NCBI GenBank assembly: GCA_016716325.1 | Contig: JADJWO010000001.1 | Location: 2,232,001-2,296,000 of the forward strand | From: Nitrosomonadales bacterium | GTDB lineage: Bacteria; Pseudomonadota; Gammaproteobacteria; Burkholderiales; Gallionellaceae | Direction: 5' to 3' | DNA: 64,000 bases | Shown here: positions 1-7,426 of the stretch, piece by piece | Layout: every line of letters starts with the position of its first letter | Position numbering within the stretch: the first letter of the stretch is position 1 | The notes under the pieces: generated by a model | What the model saw: the letters and a program-made list of their open reading frames with translations, nothing else | What the model was told of the DNA's origin: nothing | The model's database searches: none | Translations under genes and position numbers: made by a program

Positions 1-168
1 ACACTGACCGCCGCCGCCGCCATTCTGGCGATGATCCCGCTGACCCGCCAGGTGTTCTGGGGGCCGATGGCGGTATCCATCATGGGCGGGCTGGTGTTCG
101 CCACGCTGCTCACCTGCCTGTTCCTGCCCGCGCTGTACGCGGCGTGGTTCCGGGTCAAGGAGGAATGA
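1..168 (+). CDS. RND multidrug efflux transporter, C-terminal end (partial)
   Basis: The window opens inside this gene; only the last 55 residues remain. They contain the IPLTRQVFWGPMA stretch followed by a hydrophobic helix and the ending FLPALYAAWFRVKEE, typical of the last two membrane helices of AcrB/AcrF-type (HAE-1) inner-membrane proton antiporters. These pumps work with a periplasmic adaptor and an outer-membrane channel, which would lie upstream, outside the window. Substrate cannot be inferred. Assignment to the RND family is firm because the ending is well conserved; the subfamily is less certain. Confidence 0.85.
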   Translation, partial: TLTAAAAILAMIPLTRQVFWGPMAVSIMGGLVFATLLTCLFLPALYAAWFRVKEE

Positions 169-242
169 GAGAACGGGCGTGCGAAGCGGGGAGCAGCATG
201 TTCTAATTGAGCCCGGATGAGTAGCCCGACAAGGAATATGCG

Positions 243-794
243 ATGACCAAACCCGCCCATCATCTTCCCGTCCACCGGCTCGCGCTGCGCGTGCGCGAAC
301 TCGGGCAACTGTTCAACTCGATGGACCCGACGCCGTTCCTGAACAAGGACCTCGACCCGCAAGCCGAAGACTACATCGAGACCTGGGCGGCGGGATATGC
401 GCCGGGCAGCCGCTTCGACATCACCATCCACCTCGAACAATGGCCGACGGACGGCGACCCGGCCGCAATCCTGACCGGCGCGATCCACAACCACTTCTCC
501 TACCAGGCCGAGCGCAAGCGCCGCGCGCTGAAACAACTCTTCCAGCAGGGCCGCAAGAGCCTCGTCATCGGCCTCGCCTTCGTCACGTCGTGCCTGCTCG
601 CCGCCGACGCCATCGGATCGGTCGGCGACCATGCCGGCTACAACATCGCGCGCGAAAGCCTGACGATCATCGGCTGGGTCGCCATGTGGCGCCCGATGGA
701 GATCTTCCTGTATGCATGGTGGCCGATCCGGCGCCAGATCAGCCTTTACGAAAAGCTGGCCGAGGCGCGCATCCACGTGACCCAGGGCAAATGA
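243..794 (+). CDS. Hypothetical membrane protein (two TM helices)
   Basis: A 183-residue protein I do not recognise. Residues 1-100 are soluble and mildly acidic to basic, with a helical basic stretch AERKRRALKQLFQQGRKS just before the first membrane segment (about 106-125). A second hydrophobic segment lies at about 139-160, followed by a charged C-terminal tail. This suggests a small inner-membrane protein with both termini in the cytoplasm. Its stop overlaps the start of the following hydrolase (ATGA), so the two are probably translationally coupled. No catalytic motif is visible. Confidence 0.7.
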   Translation: MTKPAHHLPVHRLALRVRELGQLFNSMDPTPFLNKDLDPQAEDYIETWAAGYAPGSRFDITIHLEQWPTDGDPAAILTGAIHNHFSYQAERKRRALKQLFQQGRKSLVIGLAFVTSCLLAADAIGSVGDHAGYNIARESLTIIGWVAMWRPMEIFLYAWWPIRRQISLYEKLAEARIHVTQGK

Positions 795-1609
795 GCGGCG
801 CATCCCGGACGAAACGCATCCTCTACAGCATCGCCCGCATCGCGCTGGCGGCCTATGCCGGGCTGTGCCTCTTGCTGTTCGCCACGCAGCGGTCGCACAT
901 CTATTTCCCGACGCAGGCGGGGCCGGTGCAGGCCGGCGACATCACGCTGGACACGGGCGACGCCTCCCTGCACATCACCGCGCGACCCCGCGACGGGGCC
1001 AGGGCGCTGATCTACTTCGGCGGCAACGCGGAAGACGTGACTTACGCGCTGCCCGAATTCGCGGCGGCATTCCCCGATCATGCCATCTACATGATGAACT
1101 ACCGGGGATACGGGCGCAGCACCGGCCAGCCGTCGGAAGAAGCACTGCACAAGGACGCGCGGTTGCTGTTCGAAAAAGTGAGGACCAAACACACCGACAT
1201 CGTCCTTGTCGGCAGAAGCCTCGGCAGCGGCGTCGCGACACGCCTGGCCGCCGGTCAACCGGTCAGCCGCCTGGTGCTGGTCACGCCCTACGACAGCCTG
1301 CTCAACCTGGCGAAGCGGAACTTCCCGTACCTGCCGGTCGGCCTGATCCTGCTCGACACGTTCGAATCCTGGCGCTTCGCCCCGCAGGTCAAATGTCCCA
1401 CGCTGATCATCGCGGCGGCCGACGACGAGATCATCCCGATGGAGAACACGCGCGCGCTGTACCGGGCATTCACCCCCGGCGTGGCGACGCTGCGGACCAT
1501 CGCCCATACCGGCCACAACACCGTATCCGACAGCCCGGAATACATCGCGACGATCAGGGCGGGGGCATCACCATCCGCACCTGGAAGAAAACCAACCGCG
1601 CTCCACTGA
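791..1609 (+). CDS. Membrane-anchored alpha/beta hydrolase
   Basis: The 272-residue protein has an N-terminal hydrophobic anchor (about residues 10-30) and then an alpha/beta-hydrolase fold like the ABHD13/BEM46 group. The oxyanion region YFGGNAED is at about 75-82, the nucleophile elbow GRSLGS places Ser143, the acid is Asp211 or Asp212 in AAADDEIIP, and the histidine is His242 in HTGHNT. The ATG at 791 was chosen because it overlaps the upstream stop and directly precedes the anchor; the open frame runs further upstream but only as antisense-like low-complexity peptide. The substrate is unknown, probably an ester or acyl group at the membrane. Confidence 0.8.
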   Translation: MSGASRTKRILYSIARIALAAYAGLCLLLFATQRSHIYFPTQAGPVQAGDITLDTGDASLHITARPRDGARALIYFGGNAEDVTYALPEFAAAFPDHAIYMMNYRGYGRSTGQPSEEALHKDARLLFEKVRTKHTDIVLVGRSLGSGVATRLAAGQPVSRLVLVTPYDSLLNLAKRNFPYLPVGLILLDTFESWRFAPQVKCPTLIIAAADDEIIPMENTRALYRAFTPGVATLRTIAHTGHNTVSDSPEYIATIRAGASPSAPGRKPTALH

Positions 1610-1796
1610 TGGCGCGGCGCATGGTCGTCGAACTGTGCACCCTCGGAGGTCAGCACTGGAGGGCTGCGGTTCTGGCCGAAGAGTCTATCCCCGCGACCGC
1701 GGGGGAGTCCGGGCTGCTTTGCGAGGTGCTGCTCTTTATTGAGGCGCAGCCGATTTAAAGCGCTCAGTACTTCGTTTCCGGCTTTTCTTCACAGCT

Positions 1797-1819
1797 TTAT
1801 TCACAGAAACTGTGGACAA
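1797..1819. other. Two DnaA-box-like nonamers, inverted
   Basis: TTATTCACA at 1797-1805 fits the DnaA-box consensus TTATNCACA. It is followed five bases later by TGTGGACAA (1811-1819), the reverse of TTGTCCACA, one base off that consensus. The two form an imperfect inverted repeat. Only two boxes and no AT-rich unwinding region are seen, so a replication origin is not supported; a DnaA-titration or regulatory site, or chance, are possible. Confidence 0.3.
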
Positions 1820-1820
1820 C

Positions 1821-1850
1821 AAAAAACCCGCCGAAGCGGGTTTTGTTGTT
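1821..1850. terminator. Bidirectional intrinsic terminator
   Basis: A perfect 9-bp stem AAAACCCGC / GCGGGTTTT (1823-1831 and 1836-1844) with a CGAA tetraloop is flanked by an A-run on one side and T-rich sequence on the other. It can end transcription of the hydrolase from the left and of the minus-strand toxin-antitoxin remnants from the right. Confidence 0.8.
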
Positions 1851-1871
1851 TAGGAATGTGCTGATCAAGTC

Positions 1872-1977
1872 GTCATTCCCGCGAAAGCGGGAATCCAGCT
1901 TGTTGAATTAACTGGGTTCCCGCTTTGCGAGCAGCCGCTACGCGATTTGCCTACTTACCCCTTTGCGCGGGAACGAC
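1872..1977. repeat. Dispersed palindromic repeat (GTCATTCCCGCG family), degenerate copy
   Basis: The left end GTCATTCCCGCGAAAGCGGG and following AATCCAG (1872-1898) is itself a hairpin. The right end is a diverged inverse copy (CTGGGTTCCCGCTTTGCG near 1911-1928, and GCGCGGGAACGAC at 1965-1977), apparently interrupted by about 35 bp. The same family occurs in near-perfect form at 38146-38265, which supports a small non-autonomous mobile element. Confidence 0.65.
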
Positions 1978-2009
1978 AAAACCATACTTATAAGTGCATC
2001 CTTAAATCG

Positions 2010-2231
2010 TCAGGCATATCTTCGCACGTCGATCTCGACCCCACTCCTTGCGGCAAGGTCTGCCTGCTCCAGGAGCGACTTGGTTACTTTCGCATCGTGG
2101 AACACCTCGCCGCAGTTGTCGCAGATTTCAGCCGGGACGCTTTTGAACATCACGGTTGAATAGCCGCGTTCCAGAGTGATGCTGGCAACGCCTGCATGGG
2201 TGCTTCCGTGTCTGCAGATAGGGCATTTCAT
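2010..2231 (-). CDS. YgiT-type zinc-finger protein (MqsA-like antitoxin N-domain)
   Basis: The 73-residue protein has two CxxC pairs, Cys3/Cys6 (MKCPIC) and Cys37/Cys40 (ICDNCGE), the zinc-binding pattern of YgiT-type proteins. The family resembles the N-terminal domain of the MqsA antitoxin and normally follows a DUF4258 toxin-like gene. Here it directly follows the last codons of such a gene (see 2234-2325), with a good ribosome-binding site AAGGAG. The C-terminal HTH domain of full MqsA is absent, as is usual for stand-alone YgiT proteins. With its partner deleted it may be an orphan. Family firm; activity inferred. Confidence 0.8.
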   Translation of the reverse strand: MKCPICRHGSTHAGVASITLERGYSTVMFKSVPAEICDNCGEVFHDAKVTKSLLEQADLAARSGVEIDVRRYA

Positions 2232-2233
2232 GC

Positions 2234-2325
2234 TTATCTCCTTGTCTTTAAATCTTCATTCCAGATGGTGGCATCTGGCACATAAACTGTGATGATGATG
2301 CGTATCCTCGGTGTAGCCCATTGAT
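2234..2325 (-). pseudogene. DUF4258 toxin-like gene, 3' remnant only
   Basis: In a frame different from the abiEii frame, the last ~25 codons before the YgiT start read ...RIIITVYVPDATIWNED followed by LKTRR and a stop two bases before the YgiT ATG. This matches the characteristic C-terminal end of DUF4258 proteins (IITVYxPDxxxWxxxxxxRR), which usually precede YgiT genes. Upstream the frame breaks into abiEii sequence, so the first three quarters of the gene have been deleted. Family assignment rests on a short motif plus the expected neighbour, so moderate confidence. Confidence 0.6.
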
Positions 2326-3294
2326 CTCTGCCTCCAGCTTGCGCAACGTTCCCATGATCTCGCCGAAATCTGGGTAGCGACCAAAGATCATGTTGCGCAT
2401 CTGCGCATAGTCTTTCTCCACAGTCGCCAATACATGTCCCGATGGAATCAACCTGAAGGTTCCCGGTTTTGCCTGATCGTACTGCGCCCAAGGTCGTCGA
2501 TAGAACCGCTCCTTGAACGCCACCACATCCTCAAGTAGCGCGAGGTCTGCCAGTGCCACATCTTTCACCGGAGAAGCGGCCATCATGGCCAAGTCGTAGT
2601 AGTGGCGCGAATAACGTAGCGGCTGTGGACTGCTTTCCGGACGGTTCGCTTCGTGGTGCAGAATCGTCGCCTTCTCCCAAAACGTGCGTTCAGCACGTAT
2701 GGCTTGCACTGCACAATCCGCTTGCTTGAAAAGCTGGGGGAACGCCTCGGCTGCATAAGGCTTGATTCGGTAATGGTCGTAGGGCATCCAGGCCGCAAGC
2801 GGCCCGATCTCAAGACGCACTTCCGGCCGCAGATAGGCATCGGAGAAAGCCGCCGGATAGATCACATTCAAGGCATGCAGGTCATCTTCAGCCACCGCAC
2901 ACCGACAGATTGGATCAACCGCCCCTGAAATCATCGCCAGCATCTCACCACCGATGTAATCCACTGCCTTGGCTTCAATCGTTTTATTCAGCGCTTCTTG
3001 TTTTGTGTTGGAACGCGCGGCCAGCGGATCATCCTCGCCAACCACCACGCGCCAATCCAGGATCAGGTCAATATCTTCAGAAAAACGCTCAATCAGATTG
3101 AACACCTTGGACAAGCTCGTGCCGCCCTTGAACATCAGCAAACGCGACAACTCGGGATGCGCGAACAACCTGCCCAGCGTCCAGCACACCCAGAAGTCTT
3201 TCTCCACGATGGCGGGCATCATCCCCTTGCGCGCTCCTGTTTCGGCAAACAGCTCGCGGCGTTCAGCGGCGGATAATCGCGCGACAGCTTCCAT
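2248..3294 (-). CDS. AbiEii-family nucleotidyltransferase (toxin) with altered C-terminus
   Basis: A 348-residue minimal nucleotidyltransferase-fold protein. The motif LLMFKGGTSLSK (the G-G-S nucleotide-binding loop) is followed by RFSEDIDLIL, carrying the two acidic metal ligands. AbiEii toxins modify RNA targets, often the tRNA acceptor end. The ATG at 3294 is chosen because it overlaps the AbiEi stop (TGATG), implying translational coupling; another ATG lies six codons upstream. The normal family ending appears to stop near LRKLEAEIN; the last ~23 residues are read out of frame from a DUF4258 gene fragment. Activity may therefore be altered. Toxin role is family knowledge, not shown here. 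Confidence 0.8.
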   Translation of the reverse strand: MEAVARLSAAERRELFAETGARKGMMPAIVEKDFWVCWTLGRLFAHPELSRLLMFKGGTSLSKVFNLIERFSEDIDLILDWRVVVGEDDPLAARSNTKQEALNKTIEAKAVDYIGGEMLAMISGAVDPICRCAVAEDDLHALNVIYPAAFSDAYLRPEVRLEIGPLAAWMPYDHYRIKPYAAEAFPQLFKQADCAVQAIRAERTFWEKATILHHEANRPESSPQPLRYSRHYYDLAMMAASPVKDVALADLALLEDVVAFKERFYRRPWAQYDQAKPGTFRLIPSGHVLATVEKDYAQMRNMIFGRYPDFGEIMGTLRKLEAEINGLHRGYASSSQFMCQMPPSGMKI

Positions 3295-3902
3295 CAGCCG
3301 CGCTCCCCGCAAATCCGCTTGATCGCCTCATACACCCAGCCAGTCGCCGTCACCGTATCTTTCAGCACGCGCTTGCACGCGGTCTCATCCAGTTGCTTGC
3401 GTAGCGTTGCAATCACCGCCTCATCCACCCGCTCCTGCCCCAGCGCCTTCAGCGCCTGTACGAGCAGCCCGCTTTCGCGGTATTTGAAACCGACATCTTT
3501 CAAGGCCGACTTCTTGAACTCCAGCGTGTAATTGCCAATGTCGTACTGACGGTTCGGCCCATCGGAGAGATACACCAGCCGACCTGGTACCTGAGTGGAC
3601 AATCCCAACAGATTTAGCGCGGCATCGCCCGATGGCTGGATGCGCCAGTTGAATTTGCGCGCGAACGCCTGCGCCACCTGATCGAAGTCCGGGCTTAGCT
3701 CCTGTTGCAACAACTCGCTGAATTTCGGGTAGTCGTAAATACCCCGGCAGACACGGCGTATCTTGCCCTCGCGGCACAAACCGGACAGCGCATTCTCAAT
3801 CTGATCGCGGCTGAAATCCTCGACGAAATCATTCGGAGAAAACGCCCAACCCCTACCGCGCCCATAGATTCGTGAAATTGCTTTTTTATTAAGTGATTGC
3901 AT
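3294..3902 (-). CDS. AbiEi/DUF6088-like antitoxin, transcriptional repressor
   Basis: The 202-residue protein starts with a winged-helix region (about residues 5-60, including FSRDQIENALSGLCREGKIRRVCRGIY) and continues with an AbiEi-like C-terminal domain containing QPSGDAALNLLGLS and YLSDGPNRQYDIGN. Such proteins are the antitoxin partner of AbiEii and repress their own operon. The ATG at 3902 gives the usual family N-terminus; an in-frame ATG at 3950 would start inside the inverted repeat at 3926-3949 and is less likely. Stop and the downstream abiEii start overlap, marking a two-gene operon. Confidence 0.8.
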   Translation of the reverse strand: MQSLNKKAISRIYGRGRGWAFSPNDFVEDFSRDQIENALSGLCREGKIRRVCRGIYDYPKFSELLQQELSPDFDQVAQAFARKFNWRIQPSGDAALNLLGLSTQVPGRLVYLSDGPNRQYDIGNYTLEFKKSALKDVGFKYRESGLLVQALKALGQERVDEAVIATLRKQLDETACKRVLKDTVTATGWVYEAIKRICGERG

Positions 3903-3925
3903 AAATACCGTGCAAGCAGTTTTGA

Positions 3926-3949
3926 TGGGAAAACATACTACTTTTCCCA
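3926..3949. promoter_or_regulatory. Inverted repeat operator upstream of the AbiE-like operon
   Basis: A perfect 8-bp inverted repeat TGGGAAAA (3926-3933) / TTTTCCCA (3942-3949) with an 8-base spacer lies 24 bases upstream of the antitoxin start. AbiEi antitoxins are known to bind inverted repeats in their own promoter, so this is the natural candidate operator. Binding is inferred. Confidence 0.55.
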
Positions 3950-4090
3950 TTGAAAAAAGGGAAGGGAAAGATGAACTGGTTGTCTGTGGAGGAATCGAAC
4001 ATTGCCATTACGGAGGGGTGCGAGCTTTGATTGCAGTTACGACTGCGACAATATGGTCATAACGAGTCTGGAACATTGCCTTATCTGTAT

Positions 4091-4525
4091 TCACGTAGCT
4101 GGTACGTGGATCGTCGTGCTCAGTAAGGTGCGTGGCAACACGCCCGCCAGTTGCGGATTGTGCTTTTCGATCTCAGCCATCGCATCGTTTATGGTTTGCC
4201 CGACGTTCGCGCCTTCCGGCAAGTTCAGCAGATGCGCAAAGCGTGCGATCTCCGGCAGGAAGATCACACTCTCGGCATGGTAGGCGGCGGGATCGTCAGT
4301 GCGGGAAGTGGCGCGACGAGAAGATGCGCCAGCGGACTCCAATTCAGCGCGACGCTTGGCAAAGCGTGTCTCAGCGAACAGCAGGAAGATGAGACCAAGC
4401 ACAGGTGCGGAATACTGCGCCGCAGTCAGCCCAGAATTGGCGCGAAACTGGTCAGCGGCATTCCACAGGCGTTGCTCAAGTGCATCGTTGGCTAGGTCTT
4501 TTTCAGAGGGGGCAATCCAAAGCAT
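4091..4525 (-). pseudogene. Type I restriction-modification HsdM, truncated N-terminal fragment
   Basis: The 144-residue open frame matches the N-terminal helical domain of HsdM methylases (LEQRLWNAADQFRANSGL, then YSAPVLGLIFLLFAE, later INDAMAEIEKHNPQLAGVLPR). Homology stops at VLPRT, after which the sequence becomes unrelated (LLSTTIHVPAT) and terminates. The N6-adenine methylase motifs (NPPF) are therefore absent, and neither HsdS nor HsdR follows. This is the stump of a lost restriction system next to the AbiE-like pair, consistent with an eroding defence island. A start with GGGG upstream is still present, so a short peptide may be made. Confidence 0.8.
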
Positions 4526-4724
4526 TCGTGTCCCCTGTTAGCGTTTTTTTGTTATCGGCGGATGCTAGCACGAAGGGAATACGAGACATATATGCCGTTT
4601 GGCCTATATATTGTTGCCGGGCCGATTGTATCCGATGGACGGGCCGTTTGGCTCGAGAAATGGGCGCGCGCGGGCGGTTGCGCGGTCTTTGTCATTGCTG
4701 GGGCGATGTGGTTTAATCGCTGCC

Positions 4725-5597
4725 ATGAAATTCCCCTTCCAGAACGTCGCGCTGATCGGCAAATACAAGGCCCCGGAAATCGCCGGGCCGTTGTTGAGCC
4801 TGGCCGCGTTTTTGTCTGCCAGGGGGATGACGGTGGTGGTGGATAGCCTGACCGCCGAGCATCTCGGGGATAGTCCTTATCCCGCGATGAGTCTGGAGGA
4901 GATGGGGCCTGCGGTCGATCTGGCCATCGTTATCGGCGGCGACGGCACGATGTTGAATATCGCGCGCACGCTTGCGCCGCACGGCGTGCCGATGGTCGGG
5001 GTGAATCAGGGGCGGCTGGGTTTTCTGACCGACCTGACGCTGGACAATATGCAGGAGAGCATCGGCGCGATGCTGGAAGGCAGGTTCGTCACCGAGCAGC
5101 GCCTGTTGCTGTCGGCGCGCGTGGTGCGCGACGGCGAGGAGATATTCAATGCGCTGGCCTTTAACGAGGTGGTGGTGCACCGCAGCCAGATCGGCAGCAT
5201 GATCGAGTTCGAGGTGCGTATCGACGGGGAGTATCTGTACAACCAGCGCGCCGACGGGATGATCGTGTCCACGCCGACCGGTTCGACGGCCTATGCGCTG
5301 TCGGCGGGCGGCCCGATCGCGCATCCGAGCCTGGATGTGCTGGTGCTGGTTCCGATCTGTCCGCATACGCTGAGCAACCGTCCCATCGTGGTGAAGGGCG
5401 GTTCCGAACTGGAGCTGCTGATGCACCGCATCGGTGATATCTGCGTGCGTTACGACAGTCATACCCATGTGGATCTGCAGTTGCACGACAAGGTCGTCGT
5501 GACACGCTATCCCGAGCCTGCCTGCCTGCTGCATCCGGAAGGGCACAGCTATTACCATACGTTGCGCGAAAAGCTGCTCTGGAACCAGACGCTCTGA
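4725..5597 (+). CDS. nadK: NAD kinase
   Basis: Phosphorylates NAD to NADP with ATP in the cytoplasm. The 290-residue protein carries the hallmark GGDGT motif at residues 71-75, NQGRLGFL at 94-101, the NE pair at about 147, and the substrate-binding STPTGSTAYALSAGGP at 182-197. Length matches the family (about 290). The ATG at 4725 is preceded by no in-frame start with family similarity; sequence upstream is non-homologous. recN follows after 124 bases, a pairing that is common in proteobacteria. Confidence 0.97.
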   Translation: MKFPFQNVALIGKYKAPEIAGPLLSLAAFLSARGMTVVVDSLTAEHLGDSPYPAMSLEEMGPAVDLAIVIGGDGTMLNIARTLAPHGVPMVGVNQGRLGFLTDLTLDNMQESIGAMLEGRFVTEQRLLLSARVVRDGEEIFNALAFNEVVVHRSQIGSMIEFEVRIDGEYLYNQRADGMIVSTPTGSTAYALSAGGPIAHPSLDVLVLVPICPHTLSNRPIVVKGGSELELLMHRIGDICVRYDSHTHVDLQLHDKVVVTRYPEPACLLHPEGHSYYHTLREKLLWNQTL

Positions 5598-5721
5598 TGG
5601 CAACCTACTGTGCGGTCAATCTGCGGCGTTGCGTGCTCACTTGCTCCTCGTCTACCAGCATCGGTATGCCTCGTCGCGCGTTGCATCTTGACCTGCTCGT
5701 AACGGTTGCCGAAAGATAGTC

Positions 5722-7383
5722 ATGCTGAAATTCCTGGGCATCCGCGATTTCGTCATCGTTTCCTCGCTTGAGCTGGATTTTTCCACGGGATTCACTGCGC
5801 TGACCGGGGAGACCGGCGCGGGCAAGTCCATCCTGATCGATGCGTTGTCGCTGGCGCTGGGCGAGCGCGGCGATGCGGCGATGGTGCGCAACGGCTGCGA
5901 GCGCGCCGAGATCTCGGCCGGGTTCGACATCACGGGTCTGCCGAAACTGGGGGAGTGGTTGCGCGAGCAGGAGATGGTGGGCGATGACGGGATGTGTTTG
6001 ATGCGCCGCGTGCTGGATGCGGGCGGGCGTTCGCGCGGTTTCATCAACGGGCGCAGCGCCACGCTGCAGCAGATGCGCGAGGCGGGCGAGTTCCTGCTCG
6101 ATATCCACGGCCAGCATGCGCACCAGTCGTTGTTGCGTCCCGACGCGCAACGCGCGTTGCTGGACGGTTACGCGGGCACGGCAGCGGATGCGGGCAAGGT
6201 GGCCGTACTGTACCGCGACTGGCAGGCGTTGCGCCGCCGCCGCATCGCGCTCAGCGAGAACGCCGGGGCGGTGGCCGCCGAGCGCGAGTTGCTGCGCTTC
6301 CAGCAGAACGAGTTGCAGGGGCTGGGGTTCAGGACGGACGAGTGGCGGGAGACGCAAGCCGAACATGAGCGGCTCGCCCATGCGGCGGGCCTGCTGGAGA
6401 CTGCCGCATTCGGCATCGAGACGCTGGGCGAGGCGGAGGGGGCCTGTCTGGTGCAACTCAATGCGCTGACAGCGCGTGTGCGCGACGGCGTCGCGCACGA
6501 TGCGGGTCTGGCGGATGTGTTGCAGATGCTGGAGAGCGCGCAGGCCGAGGTGCAGGAGGTGGTGTACGCGTTGCGCCACTACCAGCAGCGGCTGGACAAC
6601 GATCCGCAGCGTCTGGCGGAACTGGAGCAGCGCATCCGCGAGGTGATGGATGCCGCGCGCAAGTACCGCGTCGAGCCGGAGCGTCTGGACGAGGCGTTGC
6701 AGGACATCGTGGCGCGCCTGGCGGAACTCGGCGGCGACGCCGACCTGACCGTGCTGGCGCAGCAGGAATCGGCCGCACGGCAGGCTTATCTTGCCGCCGC
6801 GCAGAAGCTGAGCGGCGCGCGCGGCAAGGCGGCGCACCGGCTGGCGAAGGAGATCACCACGGCGATGCAGACGCTGGCGATGCAGGGCGGCAGTTTTGCG
6901 GTCGCGTTGTCGCCGCTGGAGGAAGGCAATGCCGGCGGGCTGGAGTCGGTGGAGTTCCAGGTGGCCGCGAATCCCGGCGTGCCGCCGCGCAGCATGGCCA
7001 GGGTCGCGTCGGGCGGCGAGCTGTCGCGCATCGCGCTGGCGATACAGGTGGCCGCGTCGCAGGTGGCCAGCGTACCGACGCTGATCTTCGACGAGGTGGA
7101 CAGCGGCATCGGCGGGCGCGTGGCGGAGATCGTCGGGCATCTGCTCAGGCAACTGGGCCAGCGGCACCAGGTGTTGTGCGTGACGCACCTGCCGCAGGTC
7201 GCGGCGGCGGCAGACCACCAGTGGCAGGTGAGCAAGGCGACGGAAGCGGGCGTTACGCTGAGCCGTATCGCCGTGCTGGAGGGCGAGCGCCGCGTCGAGG
7301 AGATCGCGCGGATGCTGGGCGGGGTGAAGATCACCGAGACCACGCGCAAGCATGCGGCGGAAATGCTGGGAGGCCCGCCTTGA
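5722..7383 (+). CDS. recN: DNA repair protein RecN
   Basis: An SMC-like ATPase that acts in double-strand break repair. The 553-residue protein has Walker A GETGAGKS at residues 29-36, long coiled-coil arms through the middle, the ABC signature ASGGELSRIALA at about 429-440 and Walker B TLIFDEVDSGIGG at about 452-464, followed by the H-loop region VTHLPQVAAAADHQ. Length is normal for the family. nadK lies upstream; an outer-membrane assembly lipoprotein gene follows after 43 bases. Confidence 0.97.
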   Translation: MLKFLGIRDFVIVSSLELDFSTGFTALTGETGAGKSILIDALSLALGERGDAAMVRNGCERAEISAGFDITGLPKLGEWLREQEMVGDDGMCLMRRVLDAGGRSRGFINGRSATLQQMREAGEFLLDIHGQHAHQSLLRPDAQRALLDGYAGTAADAGKVAVLYRDWQALRRRRIALSENAGAVAAERELLRFQQNELQGLGFRTDEWRETQAEHERLAHAAGLLETAAFGIETLGEAEGACLVQLNALTARVRDGVAHDAGLADVLQMLESAQAEVQEVVYALRHYQQRLDNDPQRLAELEQRIREVMDAARKYRVEPERLDEALQDIVARLAELGGDADLTVLAQQESAARQAYLAAAQKLSGARGKAAHRLAKEITTAMQTLAMQGGSFAVALSPLEEGNAGGLESVEFQVAANPGVPPRSMARVASGGELSRIALAIQVAASQVASVPTLIFDEVDSGIGGRVAEIVGHLLRQLGQRHQVLCVTHLPQVAAAADHQWQVSKATEAGVTLSRIAVLEGERRVEEIARMLGGVKITETTRKHAAEMLGGPP

Positions 7384-7426
7384 GGTATCATGCGGCGGCT
7401 TCGACATTGAAATGACGAGAATACTT

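Larger units (their letters stand above)
1610..2009. other. Intergenic region with terminator and palindromic repeat
   Basis: No credible gene is seen here. The stretch holds a short inverted DnaA-box-like pair near 1797-1819, a bidirectional intrinsic terminator at 1821-1850 and a dispersed palindromic element at 1872-1977, each listed separately. The first 180 bases carry a small GC-rich hairpin (ccgcgaccgcggggg near 1690) but no recognised function. Confidence 0.6.

Noticed and set aside
440..790. N-terminal extension of the alpha/beta hydrolase
   Set aside because: The in-frame sequence is an Arg/Pro-rich shadow of the upstream membrane-protein gene; the start at 791 has the ATGA overlap and the membrane anchor.
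1797..1819. Replication origin
   Set aside because: Only two DnaA-like boxes, no dnaA, dnaN or gidA neighbourhood and no AT-rich unwinding element.
5605..7407. A 600-codon open frame on the minus strand opposite recN
   Set aside because: Composition is Arg/His/Gln/Leu-rich with no family motif, as expected of antisense frames in high-GC genes; recN on the plus strand is clear.
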